Source of the DNA: Caenorhabditis remanei
Lineage: Eukaryota; Nematoda; Chromadorea; Rhabditida; Rhabditidae
NCBI RefSeq assembly: GCF_010183535.1
Contig: NC_071332.1
Coordinates: forward strand, 17,794,001 to 17,858,000
Length of the DNA: 64,000 nt
Direction: 5' to 3'
Shown in pieces: positions 15,901 through 26,073 of this stretch (positions within the stretch are counted from its first letter, which is position 1; each line of letters starts with the position of its first letter). The translations under genes were made by a program, and so were the position numbers. The notes beneath the pieces are model-generated. The model was not told the origin of the DNA. It saw nothing but the letters and a program-made list of their open reading frames with translations, and did not search any database.

Positions 15901-18477
15901 AAACTGAGGGAGATACCGGGGTTTCAATTTGGGTGAGTTTTTGAGTTTCAAAAAATTTGAAAACGAATTCAGAATCCTTACTTTTTCAACTGTTTAGGGA
16001 AATCAATATTGTAGAAATCTAAAATCAATAAAAAGCTGAAGACGTGAGAATTCTGAATCTGTTTTCAAAATTCTCGTAGCTCATAAACCAACCAAGATAC
16101 AATGACGTGTAACTCGGCTTGTTTTCAACCTACGGAAATTTTGAAAACAGATTCAGAATTTGCACGTCTTCAGCTTCTTGGTAACATTAATCTTGTAAGA
16201 ATCTGAATTCAATGGAAGGCTCAAGACGTGAGTGTTATATCCGTGAAGATATAGAAACCTGGCCTAGCACCCTAGTTCACGTGCTCTACTTATTGAACTT
16301 GTTATTTCCTATGGAAATCAGTTTGTAAATAAACCTGTTCTAAATAACTTGCTTACGGCTCGATCGCACAAACGCAACAGTGGCGATCAGGATCACTAAA
16401 GAACGACAAGAGACTCAAGAAGAGAACCACCAACCGACCACTAAAGACACCAAAGGATAAGACAATGGTAGAAGAAGCTCAAGGTATGAATGTTCAAATT
16501 TCGATGGATGAGGTGCTGAAGGCGTTGGCCGACGGACGTTTGAAATTGACGACAACAACAACCGAAGGAGCAGGAACTGGACTCGTGGATTCGATTTCGA
16601 GAAGAATCGCAAATTTTGAGTATGAACCAGAAGAAGGTCAGGCGTTTGAGGATTGGTACTTGAGATATGGAGACACCATTACGGGTGAAGGCGCTGATTT
16701 ATCAGATGAAGCCAAGAGAAGACTCATTTTGAGCAAATTGAACCAAAGAGACTACAACTATTTTACAAATAGAATCCTACCAGACAAGACGAGTGAGTTC
16801 AAATTTGAGGAAATTGTGAACAAACTGAAAGAATGTTTTCCACCGACAAGATCAACATTTGCCAGAAGAATGGAATTTTTGAAAATCATAGACGAAGGCG
16901 GCGATTTAGGAGAATACACTGGTCGAGTGAAGAAAGCCTATGCTGATGCCAAATTCAATGAGATGAATTCTGAACAAGTGCAGTGTTTGATGTGGATAAA
17001 GGGTCTAAGAACTAACGGAACAGTTGATATAAGAGCTCGGGCTATGCAGATCATGGAGACAAGACCGACGACGACACTTATTCAATTGGAGCATGAAATC
17101 ATGAAGTTGCTAGAGTTCAGAGAAGACGCCAAAAACATTGGGGGATGTAGAACAAGTGAAGAGGTATTTGCTGTGAGAAAGATGAGAACTGAGAAAGCGA
17201 AAGAACAGAAAAGATTGAGCCAGAGACACTTGCTAAGAAAAGAGAAGAAGAAAAGAGAGCATAACGCAATGAATTGTTGGGCCAAGAATAAGGAATGTTT
17301 TGACTGCGGACGCAGAGGACACATATCCAAGAAGTGCCGAGAACAACAAGATGATGAGAAGTCAGACCGCTCGGGTCACAGAGTTAATCATGTAGTTGCG
17401 AAGACACAGAAAAGAAGAAGAGACATCTACAAAGTCAATGGTATATACGTGAAGGATTCGAAGCCGAGAAAGGGATCGGCAGAGGTCGTGAAGAACGGAT
17501 CGATGAAGAGACATGTGAGACGTTGGCCAGATGAGAAGTGTGTGAAGATTCAGAGGAATCGTGAAGAGACTGGAAAGGAGAGATGCAAGAGTTTCGTGAC
17601 AAGAAGTCCAAATCCTGGTCGGAAGGAGAATGTTGGAGTCTTTGTGAGACACGATCGTTGGGAAAAGAAGAATCCTAAAGAGAACTCGAGAATGCAACAT
17701 GAACTAAAAGTTAGTTTTCCAGAGACGTTGGGGCAGCGGAGCCGTGGCTGGAATCAACAAGGAAGTAGCACACCATCGTTGCCAATCCCACCACAACCCA
17801 GCTTTGCAATGTACCCATGGAGAAACAGTTTTGGATGCTCGGAGATGACCGGACGATACGTGTGGATTCCAAATTGTTACGAGATGAGAATGATGAGTGG
17901 ACCAGATGCCAATTGGAGAGGATTCGATCAGAATGACGTGGCACCCGTGGATTTTCGCTGTTAGAAGGAGAGATGTTATATCCGTGAGATATAGAAACCT
18001 GGCCTAGCACCCTAGTTCACGTGCTCTACTTATTGAACTTGTTATTTCCTATGGAAATCAGTTTGTAAATAAACCTGTTCTAAATAACTTGCTTACGGCT
18101 CGATCGCACAAACGCAACAGTGAGGATTCAGAATCTGTTTTCAAAAAACATTTTTGTCAAAAACTTGTTGAGAAACAACTTGATGAACTTTGGCGATAGA
18201 CAAATTTTTCAGAATGTCCGGCGGAGCACGCTTACTTACCGCATAATCATTCAGCAATGGTACAAACGGAGGTACAAAATCAGTTATATTATCTGAAACC
18301 ATTGATTTTTTTCACATTTTTTTCAAAATTTCAGCCCGTTTTACCTCCTGGCAGCCTCTCTACATCCTCCGTTACCTCCACTGGATTCCTTGTGAAAATC
18401 CCGATTAAATATATACTTTCCAATAATAAAAATACAAAACCGAACACCAGAATAATGATTTTCCGAATGCCAGACAT
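12915..18477 (-). CDS. carbohydrate sulfotransferase-like protein (Sulfotransfer_2 family)
   Basis: Predicted Golgi type II membrane enzyme moving sulfate from PAPS to a glycan. Seven exons join in phase: 18477-18345, 18292-18240, 15814-15672, 15628-15485, 15436-15377, 14582-14279 and 13046-12915; 322 residues, the usual length of this nematode family. Residues about 5-28 form an N-terminal signal anchor. NIRKSMSQ (73-80) sits at the 5'-phosphosulfate loop position, and FIRNPEERFVSF (140-151) is the 3'-phosphate-binding motif (R..P..R..S). A paired CxxC segment (CGNC) and the C-terminal APQTWNC and DPYVRHYLHRIYYFDY are family marks. The 5' loop lacks the K.G.T of vertebrate enzymes. Intron 2 (18239-15815) holds a 1.9-kb gag-only LTR element in antisense; intron 6 (1.2 kb) holds palindromic repeats. 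Open throughout. Confidence 0.82.
13135..14235. repeat. family-1 palindromic repeats in sulfotransferase intron 6
   Basis: Alternating direct and inverted arms of the TTGTCAACTACAAAAATGTA motif with TTTTTGTAGTTGAC... partners and AGACGCAGAGAAAC...TTTCTCTGCGTC blocks, at about 13135-13680 and 13905-14235. A 13690-13900 spacer has repeated GGTTTCGAAACGT words. Confidence 0.55.
15840..16232. repeat. family-2 palindromic repeat, split by an LTR insertion
   Basis: Arms related to AGCTGAAGACGTGAGGATTC and GATTCTGAATCTGTTTTC in both orientations with a GAGTTACA...TGTATCTC core. The last copy is cut at 16232 and continues at 18120 (GTGAGGATTCAGAATCTG), so the LTR element at 16233-18119 landed inside it. 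Confidence 0.65.
16233..18119 (+). mobile_element. gag-only Ty3/gypsy-type LTR element
   Basis: 1887 bp, with LTRs 16233-16379 (147 bp) and 17974-18119 (146 bp), TGTTATATCC...GCAACA, differing by about one base. The 5-bp target duplication is GTGAG on both sides. A primer-binding-like TGGCGATCAGGA lies one base after the left LTR, and a purine tract AGAAGGAGAGA directly precedes the right LTR. Each LTR has AATAAA. One gene only (gag, 16465-17964); no pol. It lies antisense in intron 2 of the sulfotransferase gene. Nearly identical LTRs point to recent movement, which needs pol supplied in trans. Confidence 0.88.
16465..17964 (+). CDS. Gag protein of the small Ty3-type element
   Basis: 499 residues from an ATG 86 bp after the LTR. 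Residues about 40-225 are clearly related to the Gag of the gypsy element at 30.8 kb (shared pattern: D.IS.RI..F.Y.PEE, F..W..RY, YT/FTNRILP, EEYTG, M....Q..CLMWI.G). A single CCHC zinc knuckle, CFDCGRRGHISKKC, lies near residue 275. The remaining 210 residues are basic with no protease or RT motif; the reading frame stays open to just before the right LTR. It probably forms particles and packages its own RNA with enzymes from an autonomous relative (inference). Confidence 0.8.
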   Translation: MVEEAQGMNVQISMDEVLKALADGRLKLTTTTTEGAGTGLVDSISRRIANFEYEPEEGQAFEDWYLRYGDTITGEGADLSDEAKRRLILSKLNQRDYNYFTNRILPDKTSEFKFEEIVNKLKECFPPTRSTFARRMEFLKIIDEGGDLGEYTGRVKKAYADAKFNEMNSEQVQCLMWIKGLRTNGTVDIRARAMQIMETRPTTTLIQLEHEIMKLLEFREDAKNIGGCRTSEEVFAVRKMRTEKAKEQKRLSQRHLLRKEKKKREHNAMNCWAKNKECFDCGRRGHISKKCREQQDDEKSDRSGHRVNHVVAKTQKRRRDIYKVNGIYVKDSKPRKGSAEVVKNGSMKRHVRRWPDEKCVKIQRNREETGKERCKSFVTRSPNPGRKENVGVFVRHDRWEKKNPKENSRMQHELKVSFPETLGQRSRGWNQQGSSTPSLPIPPQPSFAMYPWRNSFGCSEMTGRYVWIPNCYEMRMMSGPDANWRGFDQNDVAPVDFRC

Positions 18478-20083
18478 ATGTGACTAGGACACTTTAGAAA
18501 ATTTTTCGAAAAATTCAGTATTTTTATACCGTCGAGATCTAGTCGAGGGGCCATATCTCTACGAGGGATCTCAAAAATGCAGTCTTGCTAGACATTCAGA
18601 TTTTTTTAGTTCTCTCTTCGCGGCGGGTAGTTTTTGTGCAGTTTTTGGAGAAGAGGGGAAGGATTCAGGATGTAGTGGATTTTTAAGATGAAACAAAAGA
18701 GGCAGAAATGAATTTTCAAGGAAAAAAGAGAAGACAACGAGAATTTTAGGTTCTCAATTGAATATATGTACATATCACAGTCTCCCAAACCCCGAAAAAC
18801 AACTGCAAGCGAAAGTTCTCAGTGGAGCGCAAAGGCCGCGTGCTACAGTAGTCAAAAATAATTTTTTTATTAATTTTCCAACTGAAAATTTTGACTTTAT
18901 TCAAATTACGAACAATAAAGGAAATAAAAAGTGAAAATTGTCCATAACAAAAAACGAGAAAGGCAAAAGCAACATTTCGGAAAAAAGAAAACTATTTTTG
19001 AAGCAAAAATAAAGGCGCTGATACAGATCGAAGTTTTGGCCTGAAAAATCGGTTTTTCCATTATTTCTCGAAACTTATTCGGCAAAAAAGTGGCCCATCC
19101 ATAATAAATCAAGATCTATTTATTGCGGATTTTTTGAGCTATAATAGAGGTGGAAACGTCAAGAAATAGAGAGCTGGATACAGTTTGAAGTCGAGAATTC
19201 GCCAATAAATTTTGTGTAAAATTATCAAATGCAACACTCAAAAGACATGATATCATGGTTTTTAGAAAAATAATTGTTTTTCCTTGATGTATTCATCACA
19301 TTAACCTTTATTGAAGTGACTTTTTCATCTTTAGCTTTACGCTAAAAGTTTTAAAAAAATTCACTTTTAGACCTGCAAATTTCTCAAATTTTTCGTTTCG
19401 TGAGGGGAGATCGAAAATTTCCTTGCAGTTCTTACTCGGACTTGGGGAGACCGTGCATATGCAAATAAAAAGTTGAAGACGTGAAGATTCTGTAGTTTCG
19501 AAACGTTTGGTTTCAAAATGTCAAATTGTCTCGGTTTTGGAACGTCTGGTTTACAGTCGTCGTTTTTAAATTTGTCACTGTAAAAAATCTTACACTGACA
19601 AAGTATTTACACTGGCCAACTTTTTTTTACACTGACCAAAAATTTGTTATTTTTGTTCGACTTTGAGTATATTAATTCACATGTGGTGTCGAAATGCCAT
19701 TGACAGTAACCCAAAAGCCGAAACCTTATATGACTAGAATGCTGACGTCATGAGGATTCAGAATCTTTTTTCAGAATTCGTCTAGTTCAAAATCTGGCAG
19801 AGATACGAGACACATTGTTTCAATGCTCCTATTGAACCTGATCTTCACGGAACAATGCTCCCATTTTTTTTGAGACATTTTCAAGAAGTGACCAACTTTT
19901 TGACACTCATGTTTTTAGTCATCACTACCTTTTCTTCTTTTTTTCACATCAGACAGAAAAGTTCAAAGAAAAAAGCTCATTACTTCTTCTCACACGGTTC
20001 ATCGACAAATTTCGAGACACGTGAGAGCAAGAGCTCCGAGTAGCACAAAAAAGAAAAGTGTGCTCATTTGTTACCCCAAAAAC
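18478..20083. other. divergent intergenic region (sulfotransferase / srd promoters)
   Basis: Upstream DNA of two divergent genes. Mostly AT-rich. About 19735-19810 is one arm of the family-2 repeat. About 19560-19650 has repeated TTACACTGAC words. Short hydrophobic frames at 19855-20043 are not supported by splice context. Confidence 0.4.
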
Positions 20084-22578
20084 ATGCTGCTCGACACAAT
20101 ATTCACTGTCTACTACGCCTTCTACTTCATTTTTTCACTGTCCGCCCAATTATTCGTACTGTTTTTAATCGTTTTTCATAGCCCATCGAATTTGAAAGAC
20201 ATGAAAAAGTTGATGATGGCGACGTCATTGTCGCAGATTCTCATGTGTTCCTCGGCGTTTTTGACGCAAGTCAGGTGAGGTGGTGGACATCCGGACACAC
20301 ACGGGGGAGGGACAGACAGATTTTTGAGACATTCGGACATTTGGATATTCAGTCAGACACTTTTTACAAATAAATCGATCGATAACTACATAACATTTTT
20401 AACGAAAATTAGCATGGACATCCGGACATCCGAACAGACAAACGGACATGCGGACATCCAGACAGACAGACGCATAGACGGACATCCGGACATTTGGATA
20501 TCCGGACAGACACTAGATTGAGACTTTTGAATTTTAAAAAAACACTTTAAAACCAATTTTTGAACAAACAAGAGTGAGAACATCCGGACATCTGGGCAGA
20601 CGTTCGGACATACGGGCAGACATCCGGACAGATAGAGACACAGATAGACATATTGACATCCGGAAAAACAGACAAACGGTCATCCGGACAGATAGACAGA
20701 CACTAGATCTTGACTTGAAAACACTCAAAAGCCAATTTTTGAACAAAACTGAGCGAGGACATTCGGACAAACAGACGAACAGACATCCAGATATTCTTAC
20801 AAATTTTTCTCCCAGAATAGTGCCCATCGAGTCATCGATCGCACTTCTCTCCTTCGGTCCCTGCTCGATTCTCGGCCCCCAAGCGTGCCTAACCACCTAC
20901 AACCTTCTGAATGTAAGTGATGGCCTAGAAATCCAAACTGGTGGCCTAGAAACCCTAAACTAGTCCCTCTATCCTCTTCCAGACATCCGGTTGCCTCGTC
21001 GTCGCCTCTCTCCTCCATATGATGTATTACCGTAGGAGATTACTGTCGGCCGTCACGAGACTCTCCACGGGGAAATTCCTGTTCAACTGTGTGATTGTCT
21101 ACTTTTGTGGGGCGGTCGTTTTGGTGAGTAGCGAGTCGGAATGATACGGAGTGGAAGATGAGAAAATTTGTTGTTTCTGATTTGATCGTTGAGAGTTTCA
21201 TGGGATAAGGTTCCGTGAAGACAAAAAACATGAAAATTTTCCAAACATTTGTAATGAAGTAACTATTACTCTAAAGCTGGAGACGTGAGGATTCGGAATC
21301 TGTTATCGAAATTTTTCTAGCGTCAAAACTCATCGAGTTGTATCTCAACGAGTTTTCGACCAAAAAACGTTTTTGAAAATAGATTCCGAATCCTCACGTC
21401 TTCAGCTTCCTATTGATATCAGATTCTTGCAAGACTGATTTCATCAAAAAGCTGAAGACGTGAAGATTCTGAATCCGTTTTCAAAACTTCCGTAGGTTGA
21501 AAACAAGCCGAGTCACACGTCATCGTATCTCAGCGAGTTTTAGACCAAAATTTTTTTTTGAAAACAGATTCAGAATCCTCACGTCTTCAGCTTCTTGATG
21601 ACATTAGTTTTGTAGGAATCTGATATCAGTAGGAAGCTGAAGACGTGCAAATTCTGAATCTGTTTTCAAAACTTTTGTAATGTGAAAAATGGCTGAGTTA
21701 CACGTCATTGTATCTCGGTCGGTTTATGAGCTACGAGAATGTTGAAAACGGATTCAGAATCTTCACGTCTTCAGCTTTTTGATGAAGTCAGTCTTGTAAG
21801 AATCAGATATCAATAGGAAGCTGAAGACGTGAGGATTCTGAATCCGTTTTCAAAATTTCCGTAGATTGAAAACTAGCCGAGTTACACGTCATCGTATCTC
21901 CGGAAATTTTCGACCGAATTTTTTTTTTGAAAACAGATTCAGAATCGTCACGTCTTCAGCTTTCCCATCATTTCCAGATCTTCTCCTTCCTCGGCCCCAC
22001 CAATTTCTCGTTCATCCGCGCACTGGTTGTCACCTATTACCCAACAATCAACTTGGATTCCTACACGTTATCCGGTTTTTCGAATGTCAAACACTTTTTC
22101 TGCTCAACGGCGACAGGGATAATCGCAGCGCACGCCTACATTCCACCGTTCGTCGCGATGGCTTGGCGGCAGTAAGATTTCAAAAAAAAAAAATTTTCAA
22201 AATATAATTTTTTTTAATTTCAGCAAAATCGTTCGAGAAATCAACTCGCAACGTATGGCTCTATCCTCGCGTACTCAACTACAAACTAGAAATTTCGTGC
22301 AGTGTTTGACGTGGCAGACGTGTCTTCCCCTATTCTTCTACGTCACACCGTACACCTTCTACATCGTGCAGCAGGTGTCGGGTTACGGTTTCGTCGCCAC
22401 CGAGTACCTAATCTTCCCGTTGAACACGTTTTCAGCGGTGTTGGATCCTATATGCATGCTATATTTTATAAAACCCTATCAGAGAGCCGCGAAGCTTATA
22501 GTTTCAGAGCTAATCGGGTTGAATGCTATACCTAACTCTACGGTAGCAACAATTAATAGTCAGACTTCGCAGATGTAA
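20084..22578 (+). CDS. srd-class 7TM chemoreceptor
   Basis: Five exons in phase: 20084-20274, 20816-20912, 20983-21123, 21978-22171 and 22224-22578; 325 residues. Predicted chemosensory receptor of ciliated neurons. Marks of the delta class are the TM1 region ending in SPSNLKDMKKLMMATS, a GPC....GPQACL motif at the TM3 start, QTCLPLFFYVTPYTFYIVQQ at TM6 and DPICMLYFIKPY at TM7. All junctions are GT..AG. Introns 1 and 3 are expanded by repeats (541 and 854 nt); the other two are 70 and 52 nt. A likely poly(A) signal lies at 22598. It is convergent with the CXXC-protein gene. Related to the srd genes at 26.1-29.1 and 38.5-40.1 kb but clearly diverged from them. The exact srd subgroup is not determined. 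Confidence 0.8.
20275..20815. repeat. CGGACAGACAGA-type degenerate repeats in srd intron 1
   Basis: Many irregular copies of ACATCCGGACAGACAGAC and variants. The same words occur at about 1290, 15310-15360, 25895-25930, 29330-29360, 39070-39225 and 42255-42355, often in introns or flanks of receptor genes. Copy boundaries are not regular enough for a classic minisatellite. Confidence 0.5.
21265..21965. repeat. array of family-2 palindromes in srd intron 3
   Basis: About four consecutive palindromes, each with arms AGCTGAAGACGTGAGGATTC / GAATCCTCACGTCTTCAGCT and an inner GAGTTACACGTCATCGTATC-like core, spaced about 170-190 bp. The array ends 12 bases upstream of exon 4. Confidence 0.65.
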
Positions 22579-22798
22579 TTTATGGGATTTTTAATACAAT
22601 AAAATGGTTTTTTAATACTATTTCAAATAGCGGGATGGAATTAAAACTAGCGGAAAATGGTGAGAGGGGATCTGGCGTGGAATGACAGCTTGCTTATAAA
22701 ATTAACCTGTTTCTGGCAACTACTTGCGTTTAGGGGGCGGGGACAATTTAACAGAGATGGGATGAGAGTCGACTACCGTAAGAAAATGTGCACATAAT

Positions 22799-22820
22799 GG
22801 GGGGGGGGGGGGGGGGGGGG
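22799..22820 (+). repeat. poly-G tract of 22 G
   Basis: An uninterrupted G run of 22 in the spacer between convergent genes. Such monoG tracts can form quadruplexes and are deletion-prone in nematodes lacking the DOG-1 helicase (established for C. elegans). Confidence 0.9.
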
Positions 22821-22894
22821 AAAGCAACAAAAATTGGCAAAAATTGACAAAATTGAACAGAAATTGACTGAAAAAACGATGAAAAAGGTAAAAT

Positions 22895-24781
22895 TTAGGC
22901 TTCCTTAGCGCCGATTCCGAAGAGTTGCTGAAGGAATTCGGGCTCTTTTTCCTCGACGAGCTTCGTCTTTTTGACTGGACGTTGGTAGTTTTTTGGTGGG
23001 CCGCATTGTGGAGTCACTGGAATGAAATTGGAGTGGAAAAATCGAAAATTTTCGTTTTTTTAAAGAATTTTCGGCAAAAAATCACTTTTTTTAAATAAAA
23101 ATTGGTCTGAAATCAACGAAAATCGATAAAAAACAGCTTGAAATCGCTGAAAATCATGATTTATGAGTAGAAATTTTCAAAATAGAATTTTCGGCGAAAA
23201 ATCACTTTTTGCTAAAAAAAAAATTTCGAGTCAAAATTGGTCTGAAATCTATGAAAACCGCTGATAACCTGGTTTTAAAATCTGACTTTTTCGGTTCAAA
23301 AATGTCTGAAAATTACTGTTTTAAATAGAATTTTGACTGAAAATGATCGAAAAATCACTAATCTTCGGTAAAAATTGGTCTGAAATCGACAAAAATCAAT
23401 AGAAAATTATTAAAATCACCGAAAAAATAATAGAATTTTGAGGGATTCAAATCGAAAAATTGTGTTTTTTTGACTGAAAATGATCGAAAAATCTTTTTTT
23501 GTTGGTAAAAATGAACTCTTCGGTGTAAAAATGTCTGAAAATTACGAATCCCGACACTTTCAGATATAAAAATCGTGTTTTTGGTTGAAAATGTTCCAAA
23601 AATAACCAAAGGTCTTAAACTGGCTGAAAATGAGTAACTTCAAATCACAAACAAAATGAAATAGCTGAAAAAATGACTTTCAGGTCTACAAATAGCAAAA
23701 TAGAAGAAAAATCACAAAAATTCAATTTTTTCTGTTGAATCAGTAGTTGGATTTAGAGTTTTTGGGGTTTTATGCTAAAAAATATGCGAAATTTCAGGAT
23801 TTTCGACGAAAAATACTCAAAATTTCGCAAAATTTCCATTTTTCCGATAAAATTTATCGATTTTCTTATTGAAACTGCTTCGAGTGAATTTTGTTAACCC
23901 TTCTATTGAAGAATGCCAAAACTAGAAATCTTACGGGAAAAATGGGTCAAAAATGGGAATTTTTCATCGTTTTTTGCTCAAAATATGTCTTTATTGACCA
24001 ATTTTCGATTAGAAAATTGGAAAATTTACTTGTAAAACCAAAAAATTCAATTTTCAGCTGAAAAAAATCGGTTTTGAATTCACTTTTCTCCTTAAAAATT
24101 CTGAAAATGATCATTATTTACCTTTCCGAGCCAACATTCTCACTGGACTATACATTCTGCGATTCGGATACGCAGGGCGCCGTCTCTCGTCAGATTTACG
24201 TTTGAGCACTCTGAAAATTGATTTTTAGTTTCAAAATTTGGCTGAAAATAGCCCAAAATGGCTTAAAATGGGCGGAGTCTTCTGAAATTTCCAACTTACG
24301 GTCTCTCCTCCTGTTTCTTCAGAATCTCCTCCTTCTTAGCTTGCTCGGCGAGCTCCGACTCGGTACCGATCGCTTTCTTGTTCACGTGATCGCAGGTGGC
24401 GCAGGTTTTCGACAGATCCGACTCGATTTTTCTGGAAAATTTTTGAAATTTTCAGATAATTCGCACGAAAACTACTTACTTTGCCGAATCGAGTGGCGCT
24501 GGTGGTGGCATTCCGCATTTCTCGCAACTTGTGAACTTCTCGTCGCTTTTTGTCTGAAAATTCAGAAAACATTCGATTTTTTCGAATTTTTTTCAAATTT
24601 TTCCAAACTTTTCAGCGACTTTTTCTCCACTTACAGCTTCCCAAGCCTTCTTTTCATAATGAGCCACAACACACGCTGGAAGTCCTTGCTCTTTGCCAGT
24701 CTCGGCGAGTTTGTGCAAGTGTTTCGCGGTCTGTTCGTCTTTTGGCTCTTCTTTTACTATTTCTTCATCGCTTTTTGACAT
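22895..24781 (-). CDS. small conserved-looking protein with two CXXC motifs
   Basis: Not recognised. Five exons join in phase: 24781-24635, 24553-24480, 24431-24300, 24210-24122 and 23016-22895; 187 residues, no signal peptide or membrane segment. The N-terminus is acidic with an LPACVVAHYEKKAWE helix; SCEKCGMPPP (about 58-67) and TCATCDHV (about 85-92) give two CXXC pairs about 25 residues apart, which could bind one zinc. A basic PNRRMYSPVRM segment and a C-terminal EFLQQLFGIGAKEA tail follow. The multi-exon structure with clean phases and moderately long introns (about 1.1 kb for the last) argues for a real gene. The function is unknown; a zinc-binding cytosolic or nuclear protein is the most I can infer. 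Confidence 0.65.
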
Positions 24782-26073
24782 TTTTGGCTAAAATCGTTGA
24801 GAAATTAGCTCGGAGGACTAGAAATTCGAGAAAAATCAGGAAAAAGTAGGAGAAAAATGGTTGAAAAAGATGAAAATTGAAAAAAAATGCAGAAATTTTT
24901 ACCAAACGACACTCCGGAATAACGCACCGCGTGTTGTTTAGCATAGTATCAAAGTGGAGGGAAATTCGAAAATAGGTTTTTAGCATGGTTTTTTTTGGGA
25001 TTTTTAACGTTTTTAAGCTGAAAATGATTGAAAAATCGTGAAAATTTATGTAAAATTTATTGAAAAAATTAAGGTTTTATTGATTTTAATAGAAAAATAT
25101 CCAAAAAATGTCTCAAATTAGGCCAAAAGTGAAAAATATCATGTTTGGATGGTAAAAAACACAATTTTTCGGTCGAAAAAATGCAGAATTCTGAATTTTT
25201 CAAGTGAAATGTAGCAAATTATCGATTTTTCTCTATTTCCTCAAATTTTGACGAGACGAACCCGGAATATGGTGCATCGCACTGATTATCATGCCGAAAA
25301 CTTTGAAAAAGGCAAAAAAACTCAAAAATAGTTTTCTGAAAATTAATTTTTTGTTTTTTTTTTGAAATTGAAAACAAATTTCGTCACATACATTCATGTG
25401 ACTGGGTTATTCATGGTGCATCTAAAAGAATTTCATTGCGAAATCTCAAAAAAAATTAAATTTCTTTTTTTAAACAAATTGTAAAAAAAACTGAAACGTG
25501 ATTCTTACAACCGCGCTCTACCGAAACGAAAAAAAAATTGTGTGCAATATTGAGAGACTCAGAGAACTATCTTCCGAATGGATTCACGTTTTGGGGCAAC
25601 ATGCGGGCTGGCAACTTGAGTTTTAGCACTAAAATTTACCCAAACTTTGGAGCCGGATTCCTCAAAACTGGGAGCGCCATTGCAAAAACTGAATATAGAT
25701 TCGGAATCAGGGAAACGTCAGCTTTCCAGTGCTATATATCATGTTGTGTATCTCCAAACATTGTGTGAGGCATTCCCTAGTCAGAGAAAAAGAGACATTT
25801 CTTAAGGGGATTTCGGTGGAGCGCAGTTGTAAGAACTGTGCCGAGTTAATAGGTGAAACTTCTTGGTTGCGAAACGTCCCGTTTCGAAGAATCTGTGAGA
25901 AGACATCCGGACACTCGGACACACAGACAGATTTTAAAAAATTCAAAGCCCTAAGCCGTATTATTCACAACTCTTTGGTTGGGCTGCGATGATTTCCTCC
26001 TCTGCCATAGGGTAATTGTGTTATGACGTGGTGCGCCGCCTAAAAATATATTTCGAAAAGTGAAAAAGAGAGT
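24782..26073. other. intergenic, AT-rich
   Basis: No gene supported. Holds long A/T runs, a short inverted pair near 25690-25860, and one CATCCGGACACTCGGACACAC repeat (about 25903-25923). Confidence 0.4.

Noticed and set aside
24218..24778. 186-aa plus-strand frame
   Set aside because: It runs antisense across exons 1 to 4 of the CXXC gene, whose splice sites and phases all agree.
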